The notes beneath the pieces were generated by a model. The model was not told the origin of the DNA. It saw only the letters and a program-made list of their open reading frames with translations, and did not search any database. Shown here one piece after another: positions 8,448 to 17,284 of a DNA stretch of 64,000 nucleotides. This stretch comes from an uncultured Monoglobus sp. Its GTDB lineage: Bacteria > Bacillota > Clostridia > Monoglobales > Monoglobaceae. Where the stretch lies: contig CANQMT010000001.1 of NCBI GenBank assembly GCA_947625055.1, positions 62,001 through 126,000 on the forward strand, given 5' to 3'. Numbering within the stretch: the first letter of the stretch is position 1; each line of letters starts with the position of its first letter. A program made the translations under genes and the position numbers.

Positions 8448-10178
8448 TCACTCAGCTCCTTTCTGCTGGGAGTCATAGATCTCCCTGTATATATCGCAGC
8501 TTTCCATGAGCTCATAATGGGTTCCCTGAGCGCTTATCCGACCGTTGTCCATAACGATTATCTTGTCAGCATCCTCGATCGAGCTTATGCGCTGAGCAAT
8601 AATGATCGTGGTCGTGTCCTTGAGCTTGGTTCTGAAAGCGCCGCGGATCCTCGCGTCGGTCTCGGTATCGACAGCGCTTGTGCTGTCGTCAAGAATAATT
8701 ATCTTAGGCTTTTTAAGCAGAGCACGCGCGATACACAAACGCTGCTTCTGGCCGCCCGAGACGTTCACTCCGCCCTGGCCCAGATCTGTCATGTAACCGT
8801 CGGGGAAACTGCTGATAAATTCATCCGCGCAGGCGTCGCGGCAGGCATCCTTGATCTCGTCCATTGTGGCGTGTTCGTTGCCCCAGCGCAGATTGTCGGC
8901 TATCGTGCCGCTGAAAAGCACGTTCTTCTGGAGCACCATTGAGACGTCGTTTCTGAGCACGTCGAGCTTATATTCGCGCACGTCATGACCGCCCACGATA
9001 ACTCTGCCCGCGGTCACATCATAAAGCCTCGGTATGAGCTGAACAAGCGAGCTCTTTGAAGAGCCTGTGCCGCCGATGATTCCGACCGTCTCGCCCGACT
9101 TTATGTCAAGATCAATATGACGCACGGCGCAGTTCATTATGTCATGCTGATAGCTGAACGCGACGTCCTCAAACCTGATCGAGCCGTCATCAAGTTTAAG
9201 GCTCGGATTGGCATTTTCATCATTGATCTCAAGAGGCTCGTTAAGTATTTCAACAACTCTGTCGCCGCTTGCCTTTGAGTTGACGAGCTGAATAAATATC
9301 ATCGAGATCATCATCAGCGACATGAGAATTTGAGTAACGTATGTAATAAAGCTGATAAGCTGGCCCGTCTGCATGCCTCCGACGATGATCATGTTTCCGC
9401 CGAACCACAAAATAGCAACAATGCAGGCGTAAATAACCATCTGCATTACGGGCATGTTGATAATGATCAGGCGCTCGGCCGAAAGCTGCGCGTTCCTGAC
9501 CTCGGTCGTGGTCTCGTTGAACTTTTTGTCCTCATATGGCTCTCTGACGAACGCCTTGACCACGCGTATTCCCGCGAGGTTTTCCTGCACAACGCGGTTT
9601 AGATCGTCGATTTTGCGCAGCAGCATGCGGAACTTGGGCATTGCAAGCTTTGAGACTATCGCCACGACTATGACGATAACCGGCACGGCCACCAAAAATA
9701 CCGCGGCAAGGCGTGCGTTGATCGAAACGGCCATAAACAGCGCCATCGCGAACATGAACGGCGCGCGGACGCAGGTCCTTATGACCATCATCGTGGACAT
9801 CTGAATGTTGTTGATGTCGGTGGTCAGCCTCGTCAGCAGCGACGATGTGCTGAACTTGTCAATATTTCCGAACGAAAAGTCCTGGATCTTAAAGAAAACC
9901 GCCTGACGAATGCTCGCCGCAAAGCCGGTCGAGGCGACCGAAGCGGTCCTCGCGGCGCCCGCGCCAAAAAACAGCGACACAAGCGCCATAAGCATCATAA
10001 TAATACCGGAGCGGAACACATAGCCCATGTCCGAATTAGCGATGCCTACATCAACAATGCGCGCCATCATAAGCGGTATGGTTGTCTCCATAGCCACCTC
10101 GCCGACAATGAGCAGCGGCGTTGTCAGCGCGTATTTTCTGTCCGTCTTTGACATAAGACGGAGCAATGTTTTCAGCAT
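8448..10178 (-). CDS. ABC exporter half-transporter, degenerate-site subunit
   Basis: A 576-residue ABC exporter half with an N-terminal six-helix domain and a C-terminal ATPase: Walker A GGTGSSKSS, signature VSGGQ, Walker B IILDDSTSAVD. Asp replaces the catalytic Glu after Walker B, the hallmark of the inactive site in heterodimeric exporters. Its stop codon is two bases from the partner's start, so the two are translationally coupled. AGGAGG precedes the ATG at 10178 and a composite intergenic repeat ends exactly at that ribosome site. The substrate is unknown. Confidence 0.9.
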   Translation of the reverse strand: MLKTLLRLMSKTDRKYALTTPLLIVGEVAMETTIPLMMARIVDVGIANSDMGYVFRSGIIMMLMALVSLFFGAGAARTASVASTGFAASIRQAVFFKIQDFSFGNIDKFSTSSLLTRLTTDINNIQMSTMMVIRTCVRAPFMFAMALFMAVSINARLAAVFLVAVPVIVIVVAIVSKLAMPKFRMLLRKIDDLNRVVQENLAGIRVVKAFVREPYEDKKFNETTTEVRNAQLSAERLIIINMPVMQMVIYACIVAILWFGGNMIIVGGMQTGQLISFITYVTQILMSLMMISMIFIQLVNSKASGDRVVEILNEPLEINDENANPSLKLDDGSIRFEDVAFSYQHDIMNCAVRHIDLDIKSGETVGIIGGTGSSKSSLVQLIPRLYDVTAGRVIVGGHDVREYKLDVLRNDVSMVLQKNVLFSGTIADNLRWGNEHATMDEIKDACRDACADEFISSFPDGYMTDLGQGGVNVSGGQKQRLCIARALLKKPKIIILDDSTSAVDTETDARIRGAFRTKLKDTTTIIIAQRISSIEDADKIIVMDNGRISAQGTHYELMESCDIYREIYDSQQKGAE

Positions 10179-10190
10179 TTATCATTCCTC

Positions 10191-10388
10191 CTAACGTAGT
10201 GATTAGTTATTAGTGAATAGCGAATAGTAAGTCTGTCTCTCCCCCCCTTGGGGAACTAATATCAGGCTCTCCCTTTGGGGAGAGCTGTCAGGCGTAAGCC
10301 TGACTGAGAGGGGTCAACGTAGAGATTAGTTGAGTCCCGCCTCTCCCCTTGGGGAGAGGTGTCGCCGCAGGCGACGGAGAGGGGTCAA
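10191..10388. repeat. Composite intergenic repeat cluster A
   Basis: It begins with AACGTAGTGATTAGT next to the exporter's ribosome site. Two copies of a double-hairpin unit follow: a CTCTCCC/GGGGAGAG stem, a second stem (GTCAGGC-GCCTGAC at 10287-10304; GTCGCC-GGCGAC at 10361-10375), then GAGAGGGGTCAA. Between them AACGTAGAGATTAGT recurs (10316-10330). Related pieces occur near 25.6 and 62.4 kb. No gene is seen. Confidence 0.75.
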
Positions 10389-10395
10389 TTACCAA

Positions 10396-11772
10396 TTATT
10401 CCGCCAATGCCGCTTTCGCGTACAGGCTGCACTCAACGCGCTTCCTCATCATCTCGCAGCTCAGCTTGTGGGGCTTGTTGATGCTGCCGTTTATCAGGCA
10501 GGCGTTGGCAACGCAGCCGCCGCTGCAGAAAAACTTTGCGAAACAGTCGCGGCAGTCGGGCTTTGAGTATATATTGCAGGCCGCGAACTTATTTCGGAGA
10601 TCGCGGTCAAGCTCACACTCGTCGTAAATGCTGCCCATTTTATATTCCTCGCTGCCCACGAACTGGTGGCAGGGATAAACGTCCCCGTTGGGCGCGACTG
10701 CGATATACTCGCAGCCGCAGCCGCAGCCCGAAACTCTCTTGATAATGCACGGTCCCTCGTCAAGGTCGATCATAAAATGGAAAAAGTTAAAGCCCCTGCC
10801 CTCTTTTTTGCGGGCGACATATTCACGGACCAAGGTCTCATACTCGTCAAAGATCCTCGGCAGATCCTCCTCCCGCAAAGAATAATCGGTCTCCTCGCCG
10901 CTTACCACAGGCTCGACCGAGATCTGCTTAAATCCCAGATCGGCCAGATGCAGCACATCCTTTGAAAAGTCAAGATTATACCGCGTGAACGTGCCGCGAA
11001 CGTAATAATTGTCCTGACCGCGGCTCTGGGCCGTCTTTTGGAAGATCGGCACAATACTGTCATAGCTGCCCGTTCCGTCGGCGCGGCAGCGCACTCTGTC
11101 GTTTACCTCTTTTCTGCCGTCAATGCTCAACACGATATTTCCCATCTCGCGGTTTATAAACTCAAGCTTATCGTCGTCAAGCAATATACCATTGGTAGTT
11201 ATTGTAAAGCGGAATACCTTGTCATATTGCCTTTCGAGTTCTCGAGCATAGGAAACGATCTCCTTTACAGCCTCAAAATTCATAAGCGGCTCGCCGCCGA
11301 AAAAGTCGACCTCAAGATTGCGTCGGCTCCCGGAATTGCGCACGAGATAGTCCATCGCTCTCTTTCCGGTCTCGGCGCTCATAAGCTCGCGGCAGCCGCT
11401 GTGATACTGTCCTTCATCAGCGAAACAATACTTGCATCTTAAGTTGCAGTCGTGGCTTATGTGTAAACACATCGCCTTTACAGGTGCATTTTTCTTTAAG
11501 TCGTCATTATACTCAAAATCATCCTCCGCCCAGAGCATGTCGTTCCGTTTAAGCTCCGCCAGATCCTCGATGACCTCGGCGATATCCTCGGAATCATACT
11601 CTCTTTTAAACTCGCCAATAGTCTTAAACAGAGCCTCGTCATCCTCGGGGTCAAGACCCTTTACGTCAAGGAAATTCAGAACGTCATAGCTCAGCTTGTC
11701 CAACTCGTGGACGCAGCCGCTGTTGACGTCGAGCGCAATGTATTTGTCAAACATTTCAAACGTATGTATCAT
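10396..11772 (-). CDS. scfB: SCIFF radical SAM maturase (thioether-forming, SPASM type)
   Basis: A 458-residue radical SAM enzyme that installs a thioether crosslink in the SCIFF peptide encoded just upstream. Residues 1-95 resemble a RiPP recognition domain. The SAM-cluster motif is CNLRCKYC (Cys109, Cys113, Cys116). The FFGGEP motif follows. The C-terminal SPASM region is Cys-rich: GCGCGCEYIAVAPNGDVYPC, then CRDCFAKFFCSGGC, which bind auxiliary 4Fe-4S clusters. Length and gene order match the clostridial SCIFF system (CteB in Clostridium thermocellum makes a Cys-Thr thioether). A hairpin between peptide gene and maturase may lower its expression. The physiological role of SCIFF is not known. 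Confidence 0.93.
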   Translation of the reverse strand: MIHTFEMFDKYIALDVNSGCVHELDKLSYDVLNFLDVKGLDPEDDEALFKTIGEFKREYDSEDIAEVIEDLAELKRNDMLWAEDDFEYNDDLKKNAPVKAMCLHISHDCNLRCKYCFADEGQYHSGCRELMSAETGKRAMDYLVRNSGSRRNLEVDFFGGEPLMNFEAVKEIVSYARELERQYDKVFRFTITTNGILLDDDKLEFINREMGNIVLSIDGRKEVNDRVRCRADGTGSYDSIVPIFQKTAQSRGQDNYYVRGTFTRYNLDFSKDVLHLADLGFKQISVEPVVSGEETDYSLREEDLPRIFDEYETLVREYVARKKEGRGFNFFHFMIDLDEGPCIIKRVSGCGCGCEYIAVAPNGDVYPCHQFVGSEEYKMGSIYDECELDRDLRNKFAACNIYSKPDCRDCFAKFFCSGGCVANACLINGSINKPHKLSCEMMRKRVECSLYAKAALAE

Positions 11773-11814
11773 ATAAAAACTCCTGATTTTAAATTTGCTT
11801 TTAAATTAAACTAA

Positions 11815-11838
11815 GGGCGCCCCACTCGGTGGACGCCC
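11815..11838 (-). terminator. Attenuator-like hairpin between SCIFF peptide and maturase
   Basis: On the minus strand a GGGCGTCCAC / GTGGGGCGCCC stem with one bulge, followed by TTAGTTT. The weak T tract suggests partial read-through, which would give more peptide mRNA than maturase mRNA. Confidence 0.6.
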
Positions 11839-11856
11839 GGGCGTTTTAAGCCTTGT

Positions 11857-12003
11857 TTATCTATCCTCGTTCTCGCACTTCTGGTTTGCAACCGTGCACG
11901 AGGTCTTGCAGGCCGACTGACATGATGTCTGGCACTCGCCGCAGCCGCCCTTGCATGCGCTTTTTTTAAGCGACGCGCTGTTTAATGTCTTGATTCTTTT
12001 CAT
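11857..12003 (-). CDS. scfA: SCIFF ribosomally made Cys-rich peptide precursor
   Basis: A 48-residue peptide starting MKRIKTLNSASLKKS with a GECQTSCQSACKTSCTVANQ core, which is the SCIFF (six cysteines in forty-five) signature. ATG at 12003 follows an AAGGAGAG site. Cysteines are at 17, 21, 24, 28, 32, 36 and 43, so there are seven rather than six; Cys17 is the extra one. In the studied homologue the maturase links Cys32 to Thr37, and both residues occupy the same positions here. It lies between the TIGR04086-type membrane protein and the maturase, the conserved clostridial order. Too short for ordinary gene finders. Identification is confident; function is unknown. Confidence 0.95.
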   Translation of the reverse strand: MKRIKTLNSASLKKSACKGGCGECQTSCQSACKTSCTVANQKCENEDR

Positions 12004-12033
12004 TGGTAATCTCTCCTTATGTTGAATTTTGTT

Positions 12034-12462
12034 TTATTTGCGTTTTCTTTTTTTGCCCGCGGCCCTGTTAACCCCGGCGACTCCTCCGAGAGCGCCAACG
12101 GCTCCTCCGATAGCGAAGTCGGCTATCATTTCAGGCGAAAGCCCTTTGGCTCCGCAGACAAAGATACCCGCCGCGCATATTATCGCCGCGTATATAAGCC
12201 CCGCGGCCATTCCGATGATCATGCCGTTTTTTCCGTTGCGCCCGGCGGCCGTAAAGCCGGCGGTGAACATGGAAACCACGGAAATCAAAATTATCAGAAT
12301 GTTCATAACCTTGTCGGGAATTTCATAAAACACCGCAAGCGCCGATATTATCAAGAGCGCCAGCGCCGCCCCCGCAAGGCCGAAAATCAATCCGCGCAGC
12401 ACCGCCGCGGGAGTGTTTGCCGCTGCGGCGTTTTCCTTTTTTTGAATAACTCCGTTTGACAT
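12034..12462 (-). CDS. TIGR04086-type membrane protein of the SCIFF locus
   Basis: A 142-residue protein with about four hydrophobic, Gly/Ala-rich helices (for example GLIFGLAGAALALLIISAL, and GAVGALGGVAGV near the end) and a basic C-terminus RAAGKKRKRK. The start is ATG 12462 (MSNGVIQKK), with GAGGTG eight bases before; an upstream TTG would place the ribosome site inside the gene. Size, topology and position between yajC and the SCIFF peptide match the TIGR04086 family, conserved next to SCIFF genes in clostridia. Function is unknown; a link to peptide export or membrane insertion is only a guess from position. Confidence 0.78.
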   Translation of the reverse strand: MSNGVIQKKENAAAANTPAAVLRGLIFGLAGAALALLIISALAVFYEIPDKVMNILIILISVVSMFTAGFTAAGRNGKNGMIIGMAAGLIYAAIICAAGIFVCGAKGLSPEMIADFAIGGAVGALGGVAGVNRAAGKKRKRK

Positions 12463-12522
12463 AAAACGCTCACCTCGCAATAATTTATTGGTAAATTATA
12501 TGCGGGCGCAGCGGAATTATTC

Positions 12523-12861
12523 TTATTTATCGTCGGCCGCTGTTTCCTCGTCCGACTCATCCGCATCCTTTGCTTCTTTGGTTGTACCCTCGGAAATGAG
12601 GCGCGCGATCGCGCTCTTTTCGATAGAGATATAGGACTTTGTGGTTCCTATGCCTGTCTCAAGCACGAACAGATTATCCTTGACCTTCGCGATCTTACCG
12701 TGAATACCGCCGATCGAGGCAACCTCATCGCCAACCTTAAGCTTTGAGATCATGTCCTGCAGCGCCTTTTCCTTCTTCTTCTGAGGTCTTATCAGAATAA
12801 AGTAGAAAACAACCAGCAGCAGAACAAGCAAAATAAGCGGACTGAACTCCTGCATATTCAT
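12523..12861 (-). CDS. yajC: Preprotein translocase subunit YajC
   Basis: A 112-residue protein with one N-terminal membrane helix (PLILLVLLLVVFYFILIRPQ), the RPQKKKEKALQDMISKLKVG signature, and a small beta domain (GGIHGKIAKVKDN). The tail is acidic (about residues 93-112). YajC is an accessory of the SecYEG/SecDF protein export machine. AAGGAGG precedes the ATG by eight bases. It is the first gene of the SCIFF operon; secDF is not in the window. Confidence 0.93.
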   Translation of the reverse strand: MNMQEFSPLILLVLLLVVFYFILIRPQKKKEKALQDMISKLKVGDEVASIGGIHGKIAKVKDNLFVLETGIGTTKSYISIEKSAIARLISEGTTKEAKDADESDEETAADDK

Positions 12862-12895
12862 AAAATTTTACCTCCTTAAAAAGTATATCAATCTA

Positions 12896-12924
12896 ATTAT
12901 ACCCCTATATCTTCCATTTTGCAA
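12896..12924 (-). promoter_or_regulatory. Promoter of yajC-SCIFF operon
   Basis: Minus strand TTGCAA (12924-12919), 17-base spacer, TATAAT (12901-12896), about 35 bases before the yajC start. Confidence 0.78.
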
Positions 12925-13011
12925 GTGTTTTTTTAAAATTTGCGGTGGTTTTTAAAAAAATATTCGGCCGTTCTTTCAGAGACGCGGCGAAAAAATCGGA
13001 AAGGTGAACTA

Positions 13012-13040
13012 TTGATAATTTTGAGCATTTGTGATAAAAT
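13012..13040 (+). promoter_or_regulatory. Promoter of cinA
   Basis: TTGATA (13012-13017), 17 bases, TAAAAT (13035-13040), 34 bases before the start codon. Confidence 0.7.
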
Positions 13041-13074
13041 AAGTAACGGAATATTTTTACAGAGGAGAATAGAT

Positions 13075-14325
13075 ATGACTTTTGAACTTTTATCGGTTGG
13101 AACCGAGCTGCTGCTCGGCTCAATCGTGAACACAAACGCGCAGTATTTAAGCCGCAGGCTCAGCGAGCTCGGGTTCAACGTATATTACACGACGGTCGTG
13201 GGCGACAATCCCGAGCGCCTCAAGGCGGCGCTTGAGATCGCGGCGGGCAGAGCCGACGCGGTAATAACCACAGGCGGCCTCGGCCCAACCGGCGACGACC
13301 TTACCAAAGAGACGATCGCGGATTACTGCGGCCTAAAGTGCGTTATGGACGAGGAGAGCAAGCGTCGGATAATCGAGCGTTTCAGCCGCGGCCATATGTA
13401 TATGCCCGAGAGCAACTTCAAGCAGGCCGAAATGCCCGAGGGCTGCATTATCCTTCAAAACGACAACGGAACCGCGCCGGGCGCGATCGTCGAGAGCGAA
13501 AACTGCAAATTCATAATGCTGCCCGGCCCGCCGAGCGAGATGAAGCCGATGTTTGACGATATGGTTATCCCCTATCTTGAGCGGTTTTCCGACGGAGTGA
13601 TACGCTCAAAGTCGATCAGAGTATTCGGCCTCGGCGAATCGGCGGTCGACGAAATGCTCGGCGACCTTATAAACAATTCGACAAATCCGACGGTCGCGCC
13701 GTACGCGAAAACCGGTCAGGTGGAGCTGAGAATAACCGCTAAGGCCGATACGGTAGATGAAGCGAAGGCGATGCTTGAGCCCGTGCGTGAGAAAATCGAG
13801 TCGCTTTTCGGCGACAGAGTTTACGGAACCGGGATAGACAATTCAATGGAAAACGTCGTTGTCGGTATCCTGCGCGATAAAAAGCTCAAGGCGACCTGCG
13901 CTGAGAGCTGCACCGGCGGCCTTATCGCCGAAAAAATAACGCGGATCCCCGGCTCGTCAGACTGCTTCGATTGCGGATATGTGACTTATTCAAATGTTCA
14001 GAAGGCTGATATGCTCGGCGTCAGCACCGAAACGCTGAAAAAATACGGCGCTGTGTCCGAGCAGACCGCGCTTGAAATGTCGCGCGGAGCCCGCGGACGC
14101 TCGGGCGCGGACATCGCCGTGGCCGTCACGGGCATAGCGGGCCCGGGCGGCGGCACGCCCGATAAACCGGTCGGCCTCGTCTATATCTCAATATGCGCCA
14201 AGGGGCTCCACAAAGCGTTTAAGCTCAATTTAAACGGCAGCAGGGAAAACATTCGCGAGCGCGTCTCGCTCCACGCCCTCGACCTGATCCGCCGCTGCGC
14301 CCTCGGCATAGAAATTAAGATATAA
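13075..14325 (+). CDS. cinA: CinA: NMN amidohydrolase / damage-inducible protein
   Basis: A 416-residue two-domain protein. The N-terminal MoaB/MogA-like domain (residues 1-170) has FELLSVGTELLLGSIVNTNA and TTGGLGPTGDD. The C-terminal PncC-type domain (about 255-410) has CAESCTGGLIAEKITRIPGS and AVTGIAGPGGGTPDKPVGLVY. The family deamidates nicotinamide mononucleotide in NAD salvage, and in some bacteria is linked to competence. ATG 13075 follows AGAGGAG; an in-frame extension upstream to 12940 has no ribosome site and is discounted. It is a single plus-strand gene between minus-strand operons, with its own promoter and terminator. Confidence 0.95.
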   Translation: MTFELLSVGTELLLGSIVNTNAQYLSRRLSELGFNVYYTTVVGDNPERLKAALEIAAGRADAVITTGGLGPTGDDLTKETIADYCGLKCVMDEESKRRIIERFSRGHMYMPESNFKQAEMPEGCIILQNDNGTAPGAIVESENCKFIMLPGPPSEMKPMFDDMVIPYLERFSDGVIRSKSIRVFGLGESAVDEMLGDLINNSTNPTVAPYAKTGQVELRITAKADTVDEAKAMLEPVREKIESLFGDRVYGTGIDNSMENVVVGILRDKKLKATCAESCTGGLIAEKITRIPGSSDCFDCGYVTYSNVQKADMLGVSTETLKKYGAVSEQTALEMSRGARGRSGADIAVAVTGIAGPGGGTPDKPVGLVYISICAKGLHKAFKLNLNGSRENIRERVSLHALDLIRRCALGIEIKI

Positions 14326-14370
14326 AAAAACCGCCGTCGCGACGCGTTCCCATAAAACTGTAAAATTTTG

Positions 14371-14413
14371 GCAACGGTATAGTTTAGGCTATGCCGTTGC
14401 TTCGTCTTTTTGT
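14371..14413 (+). terminator. Terminator of cinA
   Basis: A 12-bp stem GCAACGGTATAG / CTATGCCGTTGC (one G-T pair) with a 6-base loop, followed by TTCGTCTTTTTG. Confidence 0.8.
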
Positions 14414-14531
14414 AATAATGACAGCGGAAACATACCTACTGTTACTGTCATTTTGAGAGAATAGCAAGCACAAGCAAATGTGCAAGCACAGCGTGGTGTC
14501 ACATCCATAGGTGGGTGACATCTTATTTTTT

Positions 14532-15044
14532 TCAGCAGGGGACTTTCCGCAAACATCTCTCTATATCGTCAATATGTTCCATTACGCTGTGTGCTGCTTT
14601 ACAAATAAATTTATCCGTTTTAATAAGCTCCAGATATTCTTCATAAGTCAGCCACATATAGTCAATTGTTTCGCCCTCCTGCAACAAAATTTTTTCATTG
14701 CCGTCAACAAGTACCACAAAGCATTTATATATACTCGGTTTTCGGATTTCTTTGTATGCAAAGTAAAGCTGCGATTCATCGACTGTAATACCGGTTTCTT
14801 CACGAAGTTCGCGAATTGCTGCCTGTACAGGCGTTTCACTCTTTAAGGCGGAGCCGCCTTGGTTTTCCCAAAGAAGAGCCCACGGTTTGTTTTTCGCGCG
14901 TTTTGTGACAAGAATCTTGCCCGTTTTTGAAAAAACATAATTCTCAACCACAAGATGATACACATTTTCGGGAATAGGCTCGCCACGGTAAAGGTCAAAG
15001 CCTAATTTATTTTCATTTTTGTCATATGCGTCCCAGACTTCCAT
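14532..15044 (-). CDS. NUDIX hydrolase
   Basis: A 170-residue NUDIX-fold pyrophosphohydrolase. The NUDIX box is intact: Gly, Glu six residues later, then RELREETGI. The N-terminus WDAYDKNENKLGFDLYRGEP resembles the IPP isomerase-like subgroup of NUDIX proteins (many annotated YfcD-like), but substrates differ widely and cannot be assigned. AAGGAG precedes the ATG. It runs parallel to the acetyltransferase gene at 15164 with a 120-base gap. Cytoplasmic. Confidence 0.85.
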   Translation of the reverse strand: MEVWDAYDKNENKLGFDLYRGEPIPENVYHLVVENYVFSKTGKILVTKRAKNKPWALLWENQGGSALKSETPVQAAIRELREETGITVDESQLYFAYKEIRKPSIYKCFVVLVDGNEKILLQEGETIDYMWLTYEEYLELIKTDKFICKAAHSVMEHIDDIERCLRKVPC

Positions 15045-15163
15045 AATGCTGCTCCTTCCGTTGACTCCGTGATTTTCTCTTTCTGTTACTTTCTTTCGGT
15101 CAATAATTTAAATTTCTTATCATTTTCATACATCTCCTTTTGTTGTTATATAATTATATTATA

Positions 15164-15634
15164 TCAAATTCGCTGTTCCATTTCATATTTCCACACCGTC
15201 ATACCGAGCGATTTATAAAAATCAATTGCCTCTTTGTTAAACTCGTTTACTCCAAGCTGGATTACCGTCGCACCGCGTTCTTTTGCGCGTTTTACGGCTT
15301 CATTATAAAGTGCCGTGCCGATTCCCTGTCTGCGGTAATTTTCGTCAACCGCAATATCAGCTATATGCGCGCATATGCGGGGCACAAGTCCGATATTTTT
15401 CCGAGAACGGATTAAAACAAAGCATATACCGACAATCTTGCCGTCCACGTCTGCGCCAAGAAATATAATGCTTCCTTCTTTTATAGCTTTCTCTGTAACA
15501 TATCCGATTGCATCGACAGGGTTTTCAATGTCCTTGTATATATCGGGTCGGTGCTCTGCATGCAGTTTGTTAAGCTGCTTGAAAATTTCGTTCACGTCGT
15601 TAAAATCCGTTTGTTTTAAATCTCTTATTTCCAT
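15164..15634 (-). CDS. GNAT-family N-acetyltransferase
   Basis: A 156-residue GNAT acetyltransferase. The acetyl-CoA-binding core is clear: IADIAVDENYRRQGIGTALY with the R/Q-x-x-G-x-G/A loop, followed by VIQLGVNEFNKEAIDFYKSLGM, the usual last strand-helix block. The substrate is not predictable; proteins, small amines or antibiotics are all possible in this family. GAGAGGAA precedes the ATG. It could share a transcript with the NUDIX gene downstream. Confidence 0.87.
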   Translation of the reverse strand: MEIRDLKQTDFNDVNEIFKQLNKLHAEHRPDIYKDIENPVDAIGYVTEKAIKEGSIIFLGADVDGKIVGICFVLIRSRKNIGLVPRICAHIADIAVDENYRRQGIGTALYNEAVKRAKERGATVIQLGVNEFNKEAIDFYKSLGMTVWKYEMEQRI

Positions 15635-15786
15635 TTTTATTTTTCCTCTCTTTTGTCGTTTTATAAATTATAGCATAAATTTCCGGTTAAATCAATAATT
15701 TCCCGTGAATGGCATCAATTCTGCTTATTTTATTTCACATTTCTCGGCTCTATGATTTCACTAAATAAACGCAATATGCAAACAGC

Positions 15787-15822
15787 AAAAGAGCGTATCC
15801 TTTTCGTGGATACGCTCTTTTA
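15787..15822 (-). terminator. Terminator of trpB2
   Basis: A perfect 14-bp inverted repeat (AAAAGAGCGTATCC / GGATACGCTCTTTT) with a 7-base loop; it can act in either direction. It lies about 70 bases after the trpB2 stop. Confidence 0.8.
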
Positions 15823-15891
15823 TGATCCCGTTCAGACGGCATGTCATTGTTTTATGTCATGCCAACGTATGGCGGTTTTATTTTTGGTGAA

Positions 15892-17259
15892 TTACTCGGT
15901 TTTGGGGAGCTTTTCGAGGTAGGCCCGGATTTCCTCGTCGGTGGGAACGTAGTCTGTCATTTCGCCGTCGTGGAACTTTTCGTAAGCCACCATGTCGAAG
16001 TAGCCCGTTCCGGTGAGGCCGAACACGATCGTCTTTTCCTCACCGCTTTCCTTGCACTTGAGAGCCTCGTCGATAGCGCCCTTGATAGCGTGGCTGCTCT
16101 CGGGAGCGGGCAGGATGCCCTCCGAACGCGCGAACAGCTCAGCCGCCTCGAATACCTCTGTCTGCTTGTAGGACCTTGCCTCCATAAGGCCGTCATGATA
16201 AAGTTGTGATAAGATCGAGCTCATGCCGTGATAGCGCAGGCCGCCAGCGTGGTTGGGAGCCGGGATAAAGCCGCTGCCCAGCGTGTACATCTTCGCGAGC
16301 GGGCAAACCATGCCTGTGTCGCAGAAGTCATAGGCGAACTTGCCTCTCGTAAAGCTGGGGCAGGACGAGGGCTCGATTGCGATTATGCGGTAGTCGCTCT
16401 CGCCGCGGAGCTTTTCGCCCATGAAAGGCGACACAAGTCCGCCGAGGTTAGAGCCGCCGCCCGCGCAGCCGATGATAATGTCGGGCTTCTCGCCGATCTT
16501 GTCAAGCGCGGTCTTGGTCTCGAGTCCGATTATCGACTGGTGCAGCAATACCTGATTTAAAACGCTGCCCAGAACATATCTGTAACCCTCGGTCGAAACG
16601 GCCTTCTCAACCGCTTCGGAGATCGCGCAGCCGAGGCTGCCCGTGGTTCCGGGGTGCTCCGCAAGTATCTTCTTGCCGACCTCTGTTTCCATAGAGGGCG
16701 ATGGTGTTACCGAAGCGCCGTAGGTGCGCATTACCTCGCGGCGGAAGGGCTTTTGCTCATATGAAACCTTAACCATGTATACCTTGCAGTCGAGGTCAAA
16801 GTATGCGCATGCCATCGAGAGAGCCGTGCCCCACTGGCCCGCTCCGGTCTCGGTGGTAACCCCCTTGAGACCCTGCTTCTTGGCATAATACGCCTGAGCG
16901 ATCGCCGAGTTCAGCTTGTGGCTGCCGCTTGTGTTGTTGCCCTCGAACTTATAATATATCTTCGCGGACGTGCCGAGCTTCTTCTCAAGGCAGTAGGCTC
17001 GAACCAGCGGCGACGGACGGTACATTTTATAGAAGTCTAAGATCTCCTGGGGAATGTCGATATAGGGTGTGTCGTTGTCAAGCTCCTGAGCGACCAGATC
17101 GGCGCAGAAAACGCCCTCAAGCTCCTCTGCCGTCATCGGCTGAAGAGTGCCGGGGTTAAGCAACGGCGCGGGCTTGTTTTTCATGTCGGCCCTCACGTTG
17201 TACCATTGCGTGGGGATCTCGTTTTCTTCCAGATAGATTTTGTATGGGATTTTTGACAT
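15892..17259 (-). CDS. trpB2: TrpB2-type tryptophan synthase beta chain
   Basis: A 455-residue PLP enzyme of the TrpB2 branch, longer than the roughly 400-residue TrpB1. The PLP lysine lies in NNTSGSHKLNSA, the phosphate loop is GCAGGGSNLGG, and the N-terminus has the TrpB2 block PTQWYNVRADM. It can make tryptophan from indole and serine. No trpA or other trp gene is nearby, which fits indole salvage by a stand-alone TrpB2. ATG 17259 has AAAGGAG nine bases before. A tryptophan-type T-box leader upstream shows that expression rises when tRNA-Trp is uncharged. Confidence 0.93.
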   Translation of the reverse strand: MSKIPYKIYLEENEIPTQWYNVRADMKNKPAPLLNPGTLQPMTAEELEGVFCADLVAQELDNDTPYIDIPQEILDFYKMYRPSPLVRAYCLEKKLGTSAKIYYKFEGNNTSGSHKLNSAIAQAYYAKKQGLKGVTTETGAGQWGTALSMACAYFDLDCKVYMVKVSYEQKPFRREVMRTYGASVTPSPSMETEVGKKILAEHPGTTGSLGCAISEAVEKAVSTEGYRYVLGSVLNQVLLHQSIIGLETKTALDKIGEKPDIIIGCAGGGSNLGGLVSPFMGEKLRGESDYRIIAIEPSSCPSFTRGKFAYDFCDTGMVCPLAKMYTLGSGFIPAPNHAGGLRYHGMSSILSQLYHDGLMEARSYKQTEVFEAAELFARSEGILPAPESSHAIKGAIDEALKCKESGEEKTIVFGLTGTGYFDMVAYEKFHDGEMTDYVPTDEEIRAYLEKLPKTE

Positions 17260-17284
17260 TTTCCATGTCTCCTTTCATATATAT

